Part shown: one piece after another, positions 1 to 6,125 of the stretch | Numbering within the stretch: the first letter of the stretch is position 1 | How the letters are laid out: every line of letters starts with the position of its first letter | From: CAYSLC01 sp964431545 | GTDB taxonomy: Bacteria; Desulfobacterota; Desulfobacteria; Desulfobacterales; JAABSP01 | NCBI GenBank assembly: GCA_964431545.1 | Contig: CAYSLC010000224.1 | Location: 1-8,271, forward strand | Reading direction: 5' to 3' | DNA length: 8,271 nucleotides | Translations under genes and position numbers: made by a program | The notes under the pieces: model-generated | Told to the model about the DNA's origin: nothing | Seen by the model: the letters and a program-made list of their open reading frames with translations, nothing else | Databases searched by the model: none

Positions 1-145
1 GGGTCAGGTGGACCGCCAGCGCCGCCTCCTCGGGGGTGAACAGGCGTGCCAGAATCCGGAATTCGACGCCGCTTCCCGTGGACGGGAATCCGCCGGGGAG
101 ACGGTCCAGGTGCCGGGCCAGTCTTTGGTGGACGGGAAGGGTCAT
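1..145 (-). CDS. Partial gene, N-terminus of a probable 4Fe-4S ferredoxin-type protein
   Basis: An open frame of 48 codons starts at the ATG at 145-143 and runs off the left edge, so only the N-terminus is present. A GGAGAGG ribosome binding site lies about 9 bases upstream of the start. The peptide begins MTLPVHQRLARHLDRLPGG and continues into a segment reading GVEFRILARLFTPEEAALAV. From memory, this 'LPGGFP..GVE.RIL.RLFTPEEA' pattern matches the helical N-terminus of 4Fe-4S dicluster proteins common in Desulfobacterota, in which ferredoxin-like Cys motifs follow later. No cysteine is visible in the part shown, so the Fe-S assignment rests only on N-terminal resemblance. The gene points the same way as the M48 peptidase gene upstream of it (gap about 120 bases), with a hairpin in between, so it is probably transcribed separately or weakly coupled. 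Confidence 0.55.
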   Translation of the reverse strand, partial: MTLPVHQRLARHLDRLPGGFPSTGSGVEFRILARLFTPEEAALAVHLT

Positions 146-198
146 GGGCGGATCCTCTCCGGTATGCGGGGGGAAACCGGTGGCGGCTTCCGGACGAT

Positions 199-221
199 GG
201 GGCGGCGAAAAGCGCCGCCCC
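199..221 (-). terminator. GC-rich hairpin after the M48 gene, possible terminator
   Basis: GGGGCGGCG (199-207) and CGCCGCCCC (213-221) form a perfect 9-bp all-GC stem with a 5-base loop. It lies about 47 bases past the M48 stop codon and before the next minus-strand gene. No T-run follows on the minus strand, so it is not a textbook intrinsic terminator; it may only slow polymerase or stabilise an mRNA end. Confidence 0.35.
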
Positions 222-267
222 CGGGCGCGGTGAACCGCCGGTGTCTATCCGGGCGATCCCGCCGGGG

Positions 268-1575
268 CTAGACCAGCTCGCCCTCGTCCTGGGGGCATTG
301 GGCCACCCTGGGATCGTAGACCATCTCCAGGCAGGTGGTGCACATCCGGGGGACCGGTTCGGGGCCGGGGGGCTCCTCCCCATCCCCCTCCTCCGCCGGG
401 GCCTGGACCCGGGTCTTCATCCGCAGGTAGCCGTCCTTCATGGTCTTGAGGAAGGCGTTGAACCCGTCGGGGCCATACTGGTTGGCGAGCTTCCGGACCG
501 GATGGCCGCACCGGTCGCAGAAGGCGGCCCCGGCGCCCACGGTCGTTTTGCACTGGGGACACTGTTTCGGGGGCGAATCGGCGGCCTGATCGTCCAGGAT
601 CCGCTTCGGATAGGTTCCGGAGCGGATCTTCCGGTACCCCCCGCTCCGGGACCACCGGTCGATCTCCGAGGCCCGGAGAACGCCGAAGGGGTGGGAGCGC
701 CACAGGTAGGCGCTGAACCGGTAGAACCGATTGAGGCCCACCTCCTCCGTCAGGGCTTCGAACCGGCCGGCCTGTTCCAGGAACTCCTCCTCGTCCATCA
801 TCTCCGAGACGGTGGGGGAGCCGCCGGCGCACTTCATCAAGGCCCGGATCACCGCGCTCCGGTCGTCGCTCACCAGCAGGGAGGCCCGGTCGGCGGAGAG
901 TTCCGCCTTCCGGTACCATTCGGCCAGGGCCAGGTCCAGGGGGAGGGCGAAAGCGCGCAGGGCCCCTAAAAACCAGAGGCAGTTCTTCAGGAAGTTGGAC
1001 AGGGTGAGGTAGAGCCCGTGGTGGCACTTGATGTGGCCCACTTCATGGGCGATGGCCGCCAGAAGCTCGTCCGGGTCGAGGAGGTCGAGGAGCCCGGAAT
1101 GGAGGACGATCAGCGGGTATTCGGTGCCCACGGTGAAGGCGTTGGGCCGGCGGTCCTGGAAGATGAAGATGTCCGGCACCGGCACGCCCAGGCTCTCGGC
1201 GGCGGCGGACGCCATGTCGTGGATGTGGCCCAACGTCTTCCCGGTCACCTGGACCCCGTCCGCCATGGCCCGGACCCGGAAGATCTTTTCGTAGCCGAAC
1301 TCCATCATCCGCCGGACGGCCAGGTCGATACCGGGGACCCGCCGCAGGGCGGCCACGGCCCTGCGATCCAGGTCGTGGGTGAAGGCCTCGGGCGAGATAT
1401 CCGGATACCGTGGGGCGTCGAAGTGGAGCCGCAGCCGGTAGACGAACTCATGGCGGCAGTCGGTTCGGGGACATTTCAGGGTCGTTCCGGTGCGGGCCTT
1501 GGGCAGGGGGACGATCTTCCGGTGATCGCACCGGGGGCATCGGATCAGGGCCAAAAGCTTCAGGTTGTCGGTCAT
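268..1575 (-). CDS. M48 family zinc metallopeptidase flanked by zinc ribbons
   Basis: The protein has 435 residues from the ATG at 1575, chosen because an AGGAG site sits 9 bases upstream. A longer in-frame start at 1677 would put the promoter inside the coding region. Residues 177-181 are HEVGH, the zinc-binding and catalytic motif of gluzincin peptidases, and E225 in AELSADRA fits the third zinc ligand of the M48 (HtpX/Ste24-like) family. A hydrophobic stretch at about 194-219 may contact the membrane; there is no signal peptide. Three cysteine modules surround the protease: C13/C16/C35/C40 at the N-terminus, C339/C342/C353/C356 after the catalytic domain, and a C-terminal C412/C415/C427 with an acidic residue where a fourth Cys is usual (CPQDEG). 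Family knowledge suggests proteolytic quality control or regulated cleavage; the substrate is unknown. The gene is transcribed away from the GAF gene and seems to have its own promoter. Confidence 0.9.
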   Translation of the reverse strand: MTDNLKLLALIRCPRCDHRKIVPLPKARTGTTLKCPRTDCRHEFVYRLRLHFDAPRYPDISPEAFTHDLDRRAVAALRRVPGIDLAVRRMMEFGYEKIFRVRAMADGVQVTGKTLGHIHDMASAAAESLGVPVPDIFIFQDRRPNAFTVGTEYPLIVLHSGLLDLLDPDELLAAIAHEVGHIKCHHGLYLTLSNFLKNCLWFLGALRAFALPLDLALAEWYRKAELSADRASLLVSDDRSAVIRALMKCAGGSPTVSEMMDEEEFLEQAGRFEALTEEVGLNRFYRFSAYLWRSHPFGVLRASEIDRWSRSGGYRKIRSGTYPKRILDDQAADSPPKQCPQCKTTVGAGAAFCDRCGHPVRKLANQYGPDGFNAFLKTMKDGYLRMKTRVQAPAEEGDGEEPPGPEPVPRMCTTCLEMVYDPRVAQCPQDEGELV

Positions 1576-1610
1576 GATCGCGGGCTCCTGTACAGACGGA
1601 GGTGGGCCTA

Positions 1611-1652
1611 TTCCCCTTGTATAAAGAGTCCGGCGGACCATTGCAAGGGGAA
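1611..1652. promoter_or_regulatory. Nested inverted repeats over the M48 promoter, possible operator
   Basis: The outer arms TTCCCCTTG (1611-1619) and CAAGGGGAA (1644-1652) are perfect 9-bp complements separated by 24 bases and overlap the outer edges of the -10 and -35 boxes. An inner palindrome, GTCCG-G-CGGAC (1628-1638), sits in the spacer between the two boxes. This placement is typical of a transcription factor site that blocks or remodels a promoter. The factor cannot be named from sequence. Confidence 0.45.
1618..1646 (-). promoter_or_regulatory. Candidate sigma70-type promoter of the M48 gene
   Basis: Read on the minus strand, TTGCAA (1646-1641) and TATACA (1623-1618) are separated by exactly 17 bases. 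Each matches 4 of 6 consensus positions. Transcription would start near 1611, giving a leader of about 36 bases before the ATG at 1575, which is a sensible arrangement. Palindromic sequence covers the same site (separate entry). Confidence 0.5.
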
Positions 1653-1687
1653 ATCGAACCGGGGGGCCATCGAACACAGCGGCCGCG

Positions 1688-1712
1688 AAAGATCGTTCGC
1701 AAAAGATCGTTC
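1688..1712. repeat. Two direct copies of AAAGATCGTTC, 14-bp period
   Basis: AAAGATCGTTC occurs at 1688-1698 and again at 1702-1712 with a 3-base spacer (GCA). The second copy abuts the candidate -35 box of the GAF promoter, and the pair lies between the two divergent promoters. It could be a tandem binding site for a regulator of either gene. Confidence 0.6.
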
Positions 1713-1742
1713 TTGTTTCCCGAAGCGGGCCTATGGTATAGT
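1713..1742 (+). promoter_or_regulatory. Candidate promoter of the GAF gene
   Basis: TTGTTT (1713-1718) and TATAGT (1737-1742, 5 of 6 to TATAAT) are 18 bases apart. The spacer carries a small palindrome, CCCG-AAG-CGGG (1719-1729). Initiation near 1749 would leave an unusually long leader of about 170 bases, so a closer promoter cannot be excluded. Confidence 0.35.
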
Positions 1743-1920
1743 TGAAGCAATCTTCAAGCTCCGGCTCCTCCTTCGGATCTCCGACCTTCCTCCGAATCGG
1801 TTCCCCCCGCTCTCATTCGTTTCGGCGTCGTTCCCCCACCCCTCGGGGCCTGATCTTTCACGGGGATGATCCGCCACCCGGCGGTTGACATAAACCCGGT
1901 CAATGAAAAGGAGGGAAGGA

Positions 1921-2493
1921 ATGAAACGACAACTGCTCAATTACGAAACCCTGTTGAAGGTCACCAAGGCCATCTCCCACTCCAAGGATCCGGAGGAGGT
2001 GGTCTTGATGACCGTGGAGAGCATCAAGAGCGCCCTGGACGTGAAGGGATGCACCGTCTTTCTCATCAACCGCGCCACCAGCGAGCTGGAGGTGGCGGCC
2101 TCCTTCGGGTTGAGCGACGAGTACATCAACAAGGGGCCGGTGAGCGCCATCAAGTACATCGCCCAGTCCATGGAGGACGGGCCGGTGGCCATCTATGACG
2201 TGTCTGACGATCCGAGGATCCAGTACCCCGAGGAGGCGGAAAAGGAGGGGATCGCCTCCATCCTCTCGGTGCCCATCGTGGCCGGCGGCCGCCTGATCGG
2301 GGCCATGCGGGTCTATACCGCGGATCCGTGGGAGTTCACCCTGGAGGATGTCAACTTCGTCCAGGCCATGGCCTACATGACCGGCATGGCCATCGACATG
2401 GCGCGGCACTACAAAGGGATGAAGGACAGCATCGAGATCCTCAAGACCCTGCGGGATCCCAACGTTGTGAAGATAAGACGGAAGAGTTCCTGA
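1921..2493 (+). CDS. Stand-alone GAF domain protein
   Basis: The 190-residue protein starts at the ATG at 1921, preceded by AAGGAGG (1908-1914) with 6-base spacing. An upstream in-frame ATG at 1903 lies 5' of this site and was not used. Nearly the whole protein is one GAF domain (about residues 8-162): an N-terminal helix, a beta strand around GCTVFLINRATSELEVAASFGL, a central helix, the SILSVPIVAGGRLIGAMRVYT core strands (about 113-133) and a final helix ending near 165. No output domain (HTH, AAA+, kinase, GGDEF) is attached. GAF domains bind small ligands or cofactors or act as dimer interfaces, so a sensor or adaptor role acting on a separate partner is plausible. The ligand is unknown. 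No Cys-rich heme or Fe-S motif is present (only C44). The gene ends convergently with the amphi-Trp gene, sharing a hairpin. Confidence 0.85.
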   Translation: MKRQLLNYETLLKVTKAISHSKDPEEVVLMTVESIKSALDVKGCTVFLINRATSELEVAASFGLSDEYINKGPVSAIKYIAQSMEDGPVAIYDVSDDPRIQYPEEAEKEGIASILSVPIVAGGRLIGAMRVYTADPWEFTLEDVNFVQAMAYMTGMAIDMARHYKGMKDSIEILKTLRDPNVVKIRRKSS

Positions 2494-2511
2494 TCGGGAA
2501 AAGGCCCGATC
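2492..2511. terminator. Hairpin between convergent GAF and amphi-Trp genes
   Basis: GATCGGG (2492-2498) and CCCGATC (2505-2511) form a perfect 7-bp stem with a 6-base loop. The stem overlaps the GAF stop codon. A modest T-rich stretch (GCTCTTCT) follows on the plus strand. It sits in the 64-base convergent gap and could serve both genes. The gap also carries a run of eight G (2528-2535). Confidence 0.5.
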
Positions 2512-2557
2512 GCTCTTCTACGACAACGGGGGGGGCGGATGGGGAGAGGAGCGGAGA

Positions 2558-2797
2558 TCAGCTCTCCGGGGTCCCCCACTTCAACTGGAACTCCAGCTCC
2601 TCCTCGGCCCCCTCCCGTTCGTGCTCGACGCTGATGATCGCGTCGGGGGGGACGGAGATCCGTTCGCCGGCCACCTGGATCTGGAACCGCTTGCCCTGTT
2701 CGAGGCAGTCGGCCAGGCGGCGGAGTTTGTCCACGAACTGCTTCGCCGGATAGCTCTTTTCGATGTCCCGTTCTTCCTTCTGCTCTCTGGTGGCCAT
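2558..2797 (-). CDS. Amphi-Trp domain-containing small protein
   Basis: The 79-residue protein starts at the ATG at 2797, with AAGGAGG 6 bases upstream. The pattern after the charged N-terminus (MATREQKEERDIEKSY) runs: a helix PAKQFVDKLRRLADCLEQGK, then FQIQVAGERISVPPDA, then EHEREGAEEELEFQLKW near the C-terminus. This matches the short amphi-Trp domain family, named for an amphipathic segment ending in a conserved Trp (W75 here). The molecular role of the family is not established as far as I know. The protein is cytoplasmic and acidic, with no signal peptide or membrane segment. It is separated from the cysK operon by a strong terminator, so it is a single-gene unit with its own promoter. 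Confidence 0.85.
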   Translation of the reverse strand: MATREQKEERDIEKSYPAKQFVDKLRRLADCLEQGKRFQIQVAGERISVPPDAIISVEHEREGAEEELEFQLKWGTPES

Positions 2798-2835
2798 GGC
2801 GTTCCTCCTTGGGTTCGGATGGATAAGTTCCCCCT

Positions 2836-2864
2836 GAGATACTCGATGTGGAGAAAAATCTCAA
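2836..2864 (-). promoter_or_regulatory. Weak candidate promoter of the amphi-Trp gene
   Basis: On the minus strand TTGAGA (2864-2859, 5 of 6 to consensus) is followed after 17 bases by TATCTC (2841-2836, only 3 of 6). A start near 2829 would give a leader of about 32 bases. The two elements also form a TGAGAT/ATCTCA inverted pair, so this could instead be an operator. Confidence 0.35.
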
Positions 2865-2885
2865 CGATTTCTTTCGCCTCGGAAT

Positions 2886-2924
2886 AAAAAGGACCGGCCG
2901 GGAACACAGTTCCAACGGCCGGTC
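2886..2924 (-). terminator. Intrinsic terminator of the nifU-nifS-cysE-cysK operon
   Basis: GACCGGCCG (2892-2900) pairs with CGGCCGGTC (2916-2924), and inside it GGAAC (2901-2905) pairs with GTTCC (2909-2913), leaving a 3-base loop and a 2-base bulge. On the minus strand the stem is followed by C and five T (2890-2886), then AT. It lies about 70 bases past the cysK stop, in the correct orientation. This is the clearest terminator in the window. Confidence 0.85.
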
Positions 2925-2996
2925 TTTCGGCGGGACCCCCGCGATCATCCGCGGGTGAAACGGACGGAATCGGTCGGGACCGATCCGATGGTGGCG

Positions 2997-3917
2997 CTAC
3001 AGAAACAGCGGCGTGCTGATGTACCGCTCGCCGGTGCTGGGCAGGACCGTGACGATCCGCTTTCCCTCCGCCTCATCCCGGGCGGCCACCTTGAAGGCGG
3101 CGGCCACGGCGGCGCCGGAGGAGATGCCGCAGAGGAGGCCCTCCTTTTTGGCCAGCTGACGGGCCGTCTCCAGTGCGTCGTCGTTGGTCACCGTTATCAC
3201 CTCGTCGATGAGGGACCGGTCCAGAACCCCGGGGACGAAGCCCGCCCCGATGCCCTGGATCTTGTGGGGACCGGGATCTTTGCCGGAGAGAACCGCCGAT
3301 TCGGCCGGTTCCACGGCGATCGCCCTGAAGCCGGGGTTCCGCTGCTTGAGGGCCCGGGCCACCCCGGTGAGGGTGCCGCCGGTGCCCACCCCGGCGACGA
3401 AGATGTCCACGGTCCCCTCGGTGTCGTGCCAGATCTCCATGGCGGTGGTCAGCTCATGGATCCTCGGGTTGGCCGGGTTCTCGAACTGGTTGGGCATGAA
3501 GGCGTCGGTCTCGTTTTTGAGGATCTCCTCGGCCCTGGCGATGGCCCCCTTCATCCCGTTCTCCCCAGGGGTGAGTTCCAGCTCCGCCCCCAGGTGGCCC
3601 AGCAGTTTTCGCCGCTCCTCGCTCATGGTATCCGGCATGGTGAGGATCAGCCGATACCCCTTGGCGGCGCAGATGAATGCCAGGGCGATGCCCGTGTTGC
3701 CGCTGGTCGGTTCCACGATCAAGGTCCGGGGGCCCACCAGCCCGTCGGCCTCGGCCCGCTCGATCATGGCGGCGCCGATCCGGTCCTTGACGCTCCCCAG
3801 GGGGTTGAAGAACTCCAGTTTGGCGATCACCTCCCCCTTGAGTTCCCGGCCCATGCGGTTGAGCCGGACCAGGGGGGTTTTTCCGACGGTGTGGTGGATG
3901 GCGCTGTGGATTTTCAT
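2997..3917 (-). CDS. cysK: Cysteine synthase A (O-acetylserine sulfhydrylase)
   Basis: The protein has 306 residues, the usual length of the family. It is a fold-type II PLP enzyme that joins O-acetylserine and sulfide to give cysteine and acetate in the cytoplasm. K44 in NPLGSVKDR is the PLP Schiff-base lysine. TSGNTG (71-76) is the substrate-binding loop, GVGTGGT (176-182) cradles the PLP phosphate, and MPNQFENP and GISSGAA are further family signatures. PSTGERY (293-299) holds the serine that faces the pyridine nitrogen. The start at 3917 has AAAGGAG 6 bases upstream, and this site overlaps the cysE stop codon (TAAAGGAG). The 11-base gap indicates translational linkage. It is the last gene of the operon, followed by the terminator at 2886-2924. 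Confidence 0.97.
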   Translation of the reverse strand: MKIHSAIHHTVGKTPLVRLNRMGRELKGEVIAKLEFFNPLGSVKDRIGAAMIERAEADGLVGPRTLIVEPTSGNTGIALAFICAAKGYRLILTMPDTMSEERRKLLGHLGAELELTPGENGMKGAIARAEEILKNETDAFMPNQFENPANPRIHELTTAMEIWHDTEGTVDIFVAGVGTGGTLTGVARALKQRNPGFRAIAVEPAESAVLSGKDPGPHKIQGIGAGFVPGVLDRSLIDEVITVTNDDALETARQLAKKEGLLCGISSGAAVAAAFKVAARDEAEGKRIVTVLPSTGERYISTPLFL

Positions 3918-3928
3918 GGGGGGCTCCT

Positions 3929-4885
3929 TTACGGTTCATGGTTTTGACGGTAGACCAGCTTGGGCATCTCCATCAGGACCTTGGTGTCCGGGGGCACCGA
4001 CTTGGTGACCCAGACGTTCCCGCCGATCACCGACCGGGCGCCGATCACCGTATCTCCGCCCAGGATGGTGGCCCCGGAGTAGATGATGACGTCGTCCTCG
4101 ATGGTGGGGTGGCGCTTGCTGCCCCGGAGCCGTTCGCCGGCGTCCTTGGGCAGGGAGAGGGCCCCCAGGGTCACCCCCTGGTAGATCCGGACGTTGTTCC
4201 CGATCTCCGTGGTCTCCCCGATCACGATGCCGGTGCCGTGATCGATGCAGAACCGTTCGCCGATGTGGGCGCCGGGGTGGATGTCGATACCGGTGACGCT
4301 GTGGGCGTGCTCCGACATGATCCGCGGCAGCAGCGGCACGCCCAGCTCGTAGAGCCGGTGGGCCACCCGGTAGACGGTGATGGCGTGGATCCCCGGATAG
4401 GCGAAGATGATCTCGTCGTGGCTCTTGGCGGCGGGGTCGCCGTCGTAGGCGGCGGTGACGTCGGTGCTCAGCAGCCGCCGGATCTCCGGCACCTCCCCCA
4501 GAAGCTCCAGCACCTTCTCGCTGGCGACCTCCGCGCAGTTGACGCATTCCTTGTCATACCGGAAACAGTCGTGGCGGATGGAGCGGCAGACCTGTTCGTA
4601 GAGCACGTCGAAGAGCCCGGAAACCGCCTGGCCCATGCTGTACTTGAGGTTGACGGGGTCGAGCTTTTTCCGGTGAAAGTACCCCGGAAACAGGATGTCC
4701 CGGAACCGGCCGATGATATCGACCACCACCTCCATGGAGGGGATCGGCTCGTAGTCGACATGGGTGTAACACCGCTCGTCCTCGCAGCTTCCGATGATCT
4801 TCTCCACGATATCGGGCAGCTTGCTCCGGTAGCCCGACAGGGTCTCCCGGTCGAGTCTGCAGGATCGTTGGGATGGATCGTTCAT
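3929..4885 (-). CDS. cysE: Serine O-acetyltransferase, EpsC/long type
   Basis: The 318-residue enzyme transfers acetyl from acetyl-CoA to serine, giving the O-acetylserine used by CysK. The C-terminal half (about 195-305) is a left-handed beta-helix of hexapeptide repeats. DIHP (201-204) and DHGTGIVIGE (215-224) carry the aspartate and histidines expected for catalysis (D201, H203, H216). GGNVWVTKSVPP (288-299) closes the helix. The long N-terminal helical domain with C100, C107, C114 and C117 is characteristic of the EpsC/SrpH-like branch rather than the enterobacterial CysE. The start at 4885 has GGGAGG 5 bases upstream. It lies 64 bases after nifS and 11 bases before cysK. The C-terminus ends in NHEP rather than the terminal isoleucine that lets classical CysE dock into CysK. 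The name epsC is an alternative to cysE. Confidence 0.93.
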   Translation of the reverse strand: MNDPSQRSCRLDRETLSGYRSKLPDIVEKIIGSCEDERCYTHVDYEPIPSMEVVVDIIGRFRDILFPGYFHRKKLDPVNLKYSMGQAVSGLFDVLYEQVCRSIRHDCFRYDKECVNCAEVASEKVLELLGEVPEIRRLLSTDVTAAYDGDPAAKSHDEIIFAYPGIHAITVYRVAHRLYELGVPLLPRIMSEHAHSVTGIDIHPGAHIGERFCIDHGTGIVIGETTEIGNNVRIYQGVTLGALSLPKDAGERLRGSKRHPTIEDDVIIYSGATILGGDTVIGARSVIGGNVWVTKSVPPDTKVLMEMPKLVYRQNHEP

Positions 4886-4949
4886 GTGGGCCTCCCTTCT
4901 TGGAATCGGCGCCGGATCGCATGGGAGCCGGCCGTCGTTCCTGCAAAAG

Positions 4950-6125
4950 CTACGCCATCTTACACTGGGCCTGGCTCCAGAAGGGCGACATGTTCCGGAG
5001 CCGTTCGATGATGGGCGGCAGGTTGTCGACGACGAAGTCGATCTCCTCCTCGGTGTTGTAGATGCTCAGGCTGAAGCGGATGGAGCCGTGGGCCGCGGTG
5101 AAGGGGACCCCCATGGCCCGCAGGACATGGGAGGGCTCCAGGGAGCCGGAGGTGCAGGCGGATCCCGACGAGGCGCAGATGCCCAACTGGTCCAACATCA
5201 GAAGGATCGACTCCCCCTCCACGTACTCGAAGGCGATGCTGGAGGTATTGGGGAGCCGGCGCGCCGTGTCACCGTTGACCATGGCGTTGGGGATCCGGCC
5301 CAGCAGCCCCTCTTCGAGCTTGTCCCGGAGTTTGGCGACCCGGGTCTTTTCATCGGCGATGGCCGCGGAAGCCAGCTCCGCCGCCTTGCCCAGGCCCATG
5401 ATGGCGGCCACGTTCTCGGTGCCGCCCCGGCGTCCCCGCTCCTGGTGGCCGCCGATGAGAAAGGGGGAGTATTTTGTCCCCTTCCGCACATAGAGCACGC
5501 CGACCCCCTTGGGGCCATGAAACTTGTGGCCGGAAAGAGAGAGCATGTCGACCCCCAGCTCGTTCACGTCCACGGGGATCTTGCCCGCCGCCTGTACCGC
5601 GTCCGTGTGGAAGACGATCCCCCGCTCCCGGGTCTGGCGGGCGATCTCTTCGATGGGGAAGATCACCCCCGACTCGTTGTTCGCCACCATGAGGCTCACC
5701 AGGGCGGTGTCCGAGGTCATGTGGTCGTAGAGGTGGTCGAGATCCAGGTTTCCCCCCCGGTCCACGGGCACGAAGGTGGTCCGGTAGCCGTTCTTCCCCA
5801 GATGCTCGCAGAGGTTCTTGACCGCCGGATGCTCCACCCGTGAGGTGAGGAGGTGCTTCTTTCCGGGATTGGAGCGCAGCGCCGCCCAGATGGCGGTGCT
5901 GTCGCTCTCCGTTCCGCAGGAGGTGAAGATGATCTCCCTGGGGTCGGCGCCGATGAGCCCGGCGACCTTGCCCCGGGCCTCTTCGATGCCGCGGCCCACC
6001 TTGCCGCCGAAGGTGTGCATGCTCGACGGGTTGCCGTAGCGTTCGCCGAAGTAGGGGAGCATCGCCTCCACCACCTCCGGGGCGACCATGGTGGTGGCGT
6101 TGTTGTCGAGATAGATCGTCTTCAT
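4950..6125 (-). CDS. nifS: Cysteine desulfurase NifS
   Basis: The 391-residue class I (NifS/IscS) cysteine desulfurase removes sulfur from cysteine as an enzyme-bound persulfide and passes it to NifU. The N-terminal YLDNNATT, the EHPAVKN segment with H99 stacking on PLP, and SGHKFHGPKG with the PLP lysine K201 are all present. The active cysteine C324 lies in the extended loop SSGSACTSGSLEPSHVL. The C-terminus resembles the NifS form. The ATG at 6125-6123 overlaps the nifU TGA (ATGA, 6125-6122), and its ribosome binding site lies within the 3' end of nifU, so the two are translationally coupled. The following gene is cysE, which helps make its substrate. Whether it serves nitrogenase or general Fe-S proteins is not decided by sequence. 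Confidence 0.96.
   Translation of the reverse strand: MKTIYLDNNATTMVAPEVVEAMLPYFGERYGNPSSMHTFGGKVGRGIEEARGKVAGLIGADPREIIFTSCGTESDSTAIWAALRSNPGKKHLLTSRVEHPAVKNLCEHLGKNGYRTTFVPVDRGGNLDLDHLYDHMTSDTALVSLMVANNESGVIFPIEEIARQTRERGIVFHTDAVQAAGKIPVDVNELGVDMLSLSGHKFHGPKGVGVLYVRKGTKYSPFLIGGHQERGRRGGTENVAAIMGLGKAAELASAAIADEKTRVAKLRDKLEEGLLGRIPNAMVNGDTARRLPNTSSIAFEYVEGESILLMLDQLGICASSGSACTSGSLEPSHVLRAMGVPFTAAHGSIRFSLSIYNTEEEIDFVVDNLPPIIERLRNMSPFWSQAQCKMA

Larger units (their letters stand above)
1576..1920. other. Divergent intergenic region between M48 and GAF genes
   Basis: These 345 bases hold no credible gene. They contain a candidate minus-strand promoter for the M48 gene (1618-1646), a candidate plus-strand promoter for the GAF gene (1713-1742), an 11-bp direct repeat (1688-1712), and a long C/T-rich GAF leader (about 1750-1860). 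The leader contains a TTCGGA/TCCGAA inverted pair at 1772-1777 and 1791-1796. Close to the GAF start there is a TTGAC/GTCAA inverted pair (1885-1889 and 1899-1903) of unknown meaning. Confidence 0.7.

Noticed and set aside
46..969. Long plus-strand frame opposite the M48 gene, and similar long frames opposite cysK, cysE, nifS and nifU
   Set aside because: They are GC-rich shadow frames: proline-, arginine- and glycine-rich, with no domains or ribosome binding sites, and lying over genes with clear catalytic motifs.
1885..1903. Consensus TTGACA box and TTGAC/GTCAA inverted pair just before the GAF gene
   Set aside because: No -10 box lies at 16-18 bases; the expected place holds the ribosome binding site. 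The 5-bp inverted pair is too short to claim as an operator.
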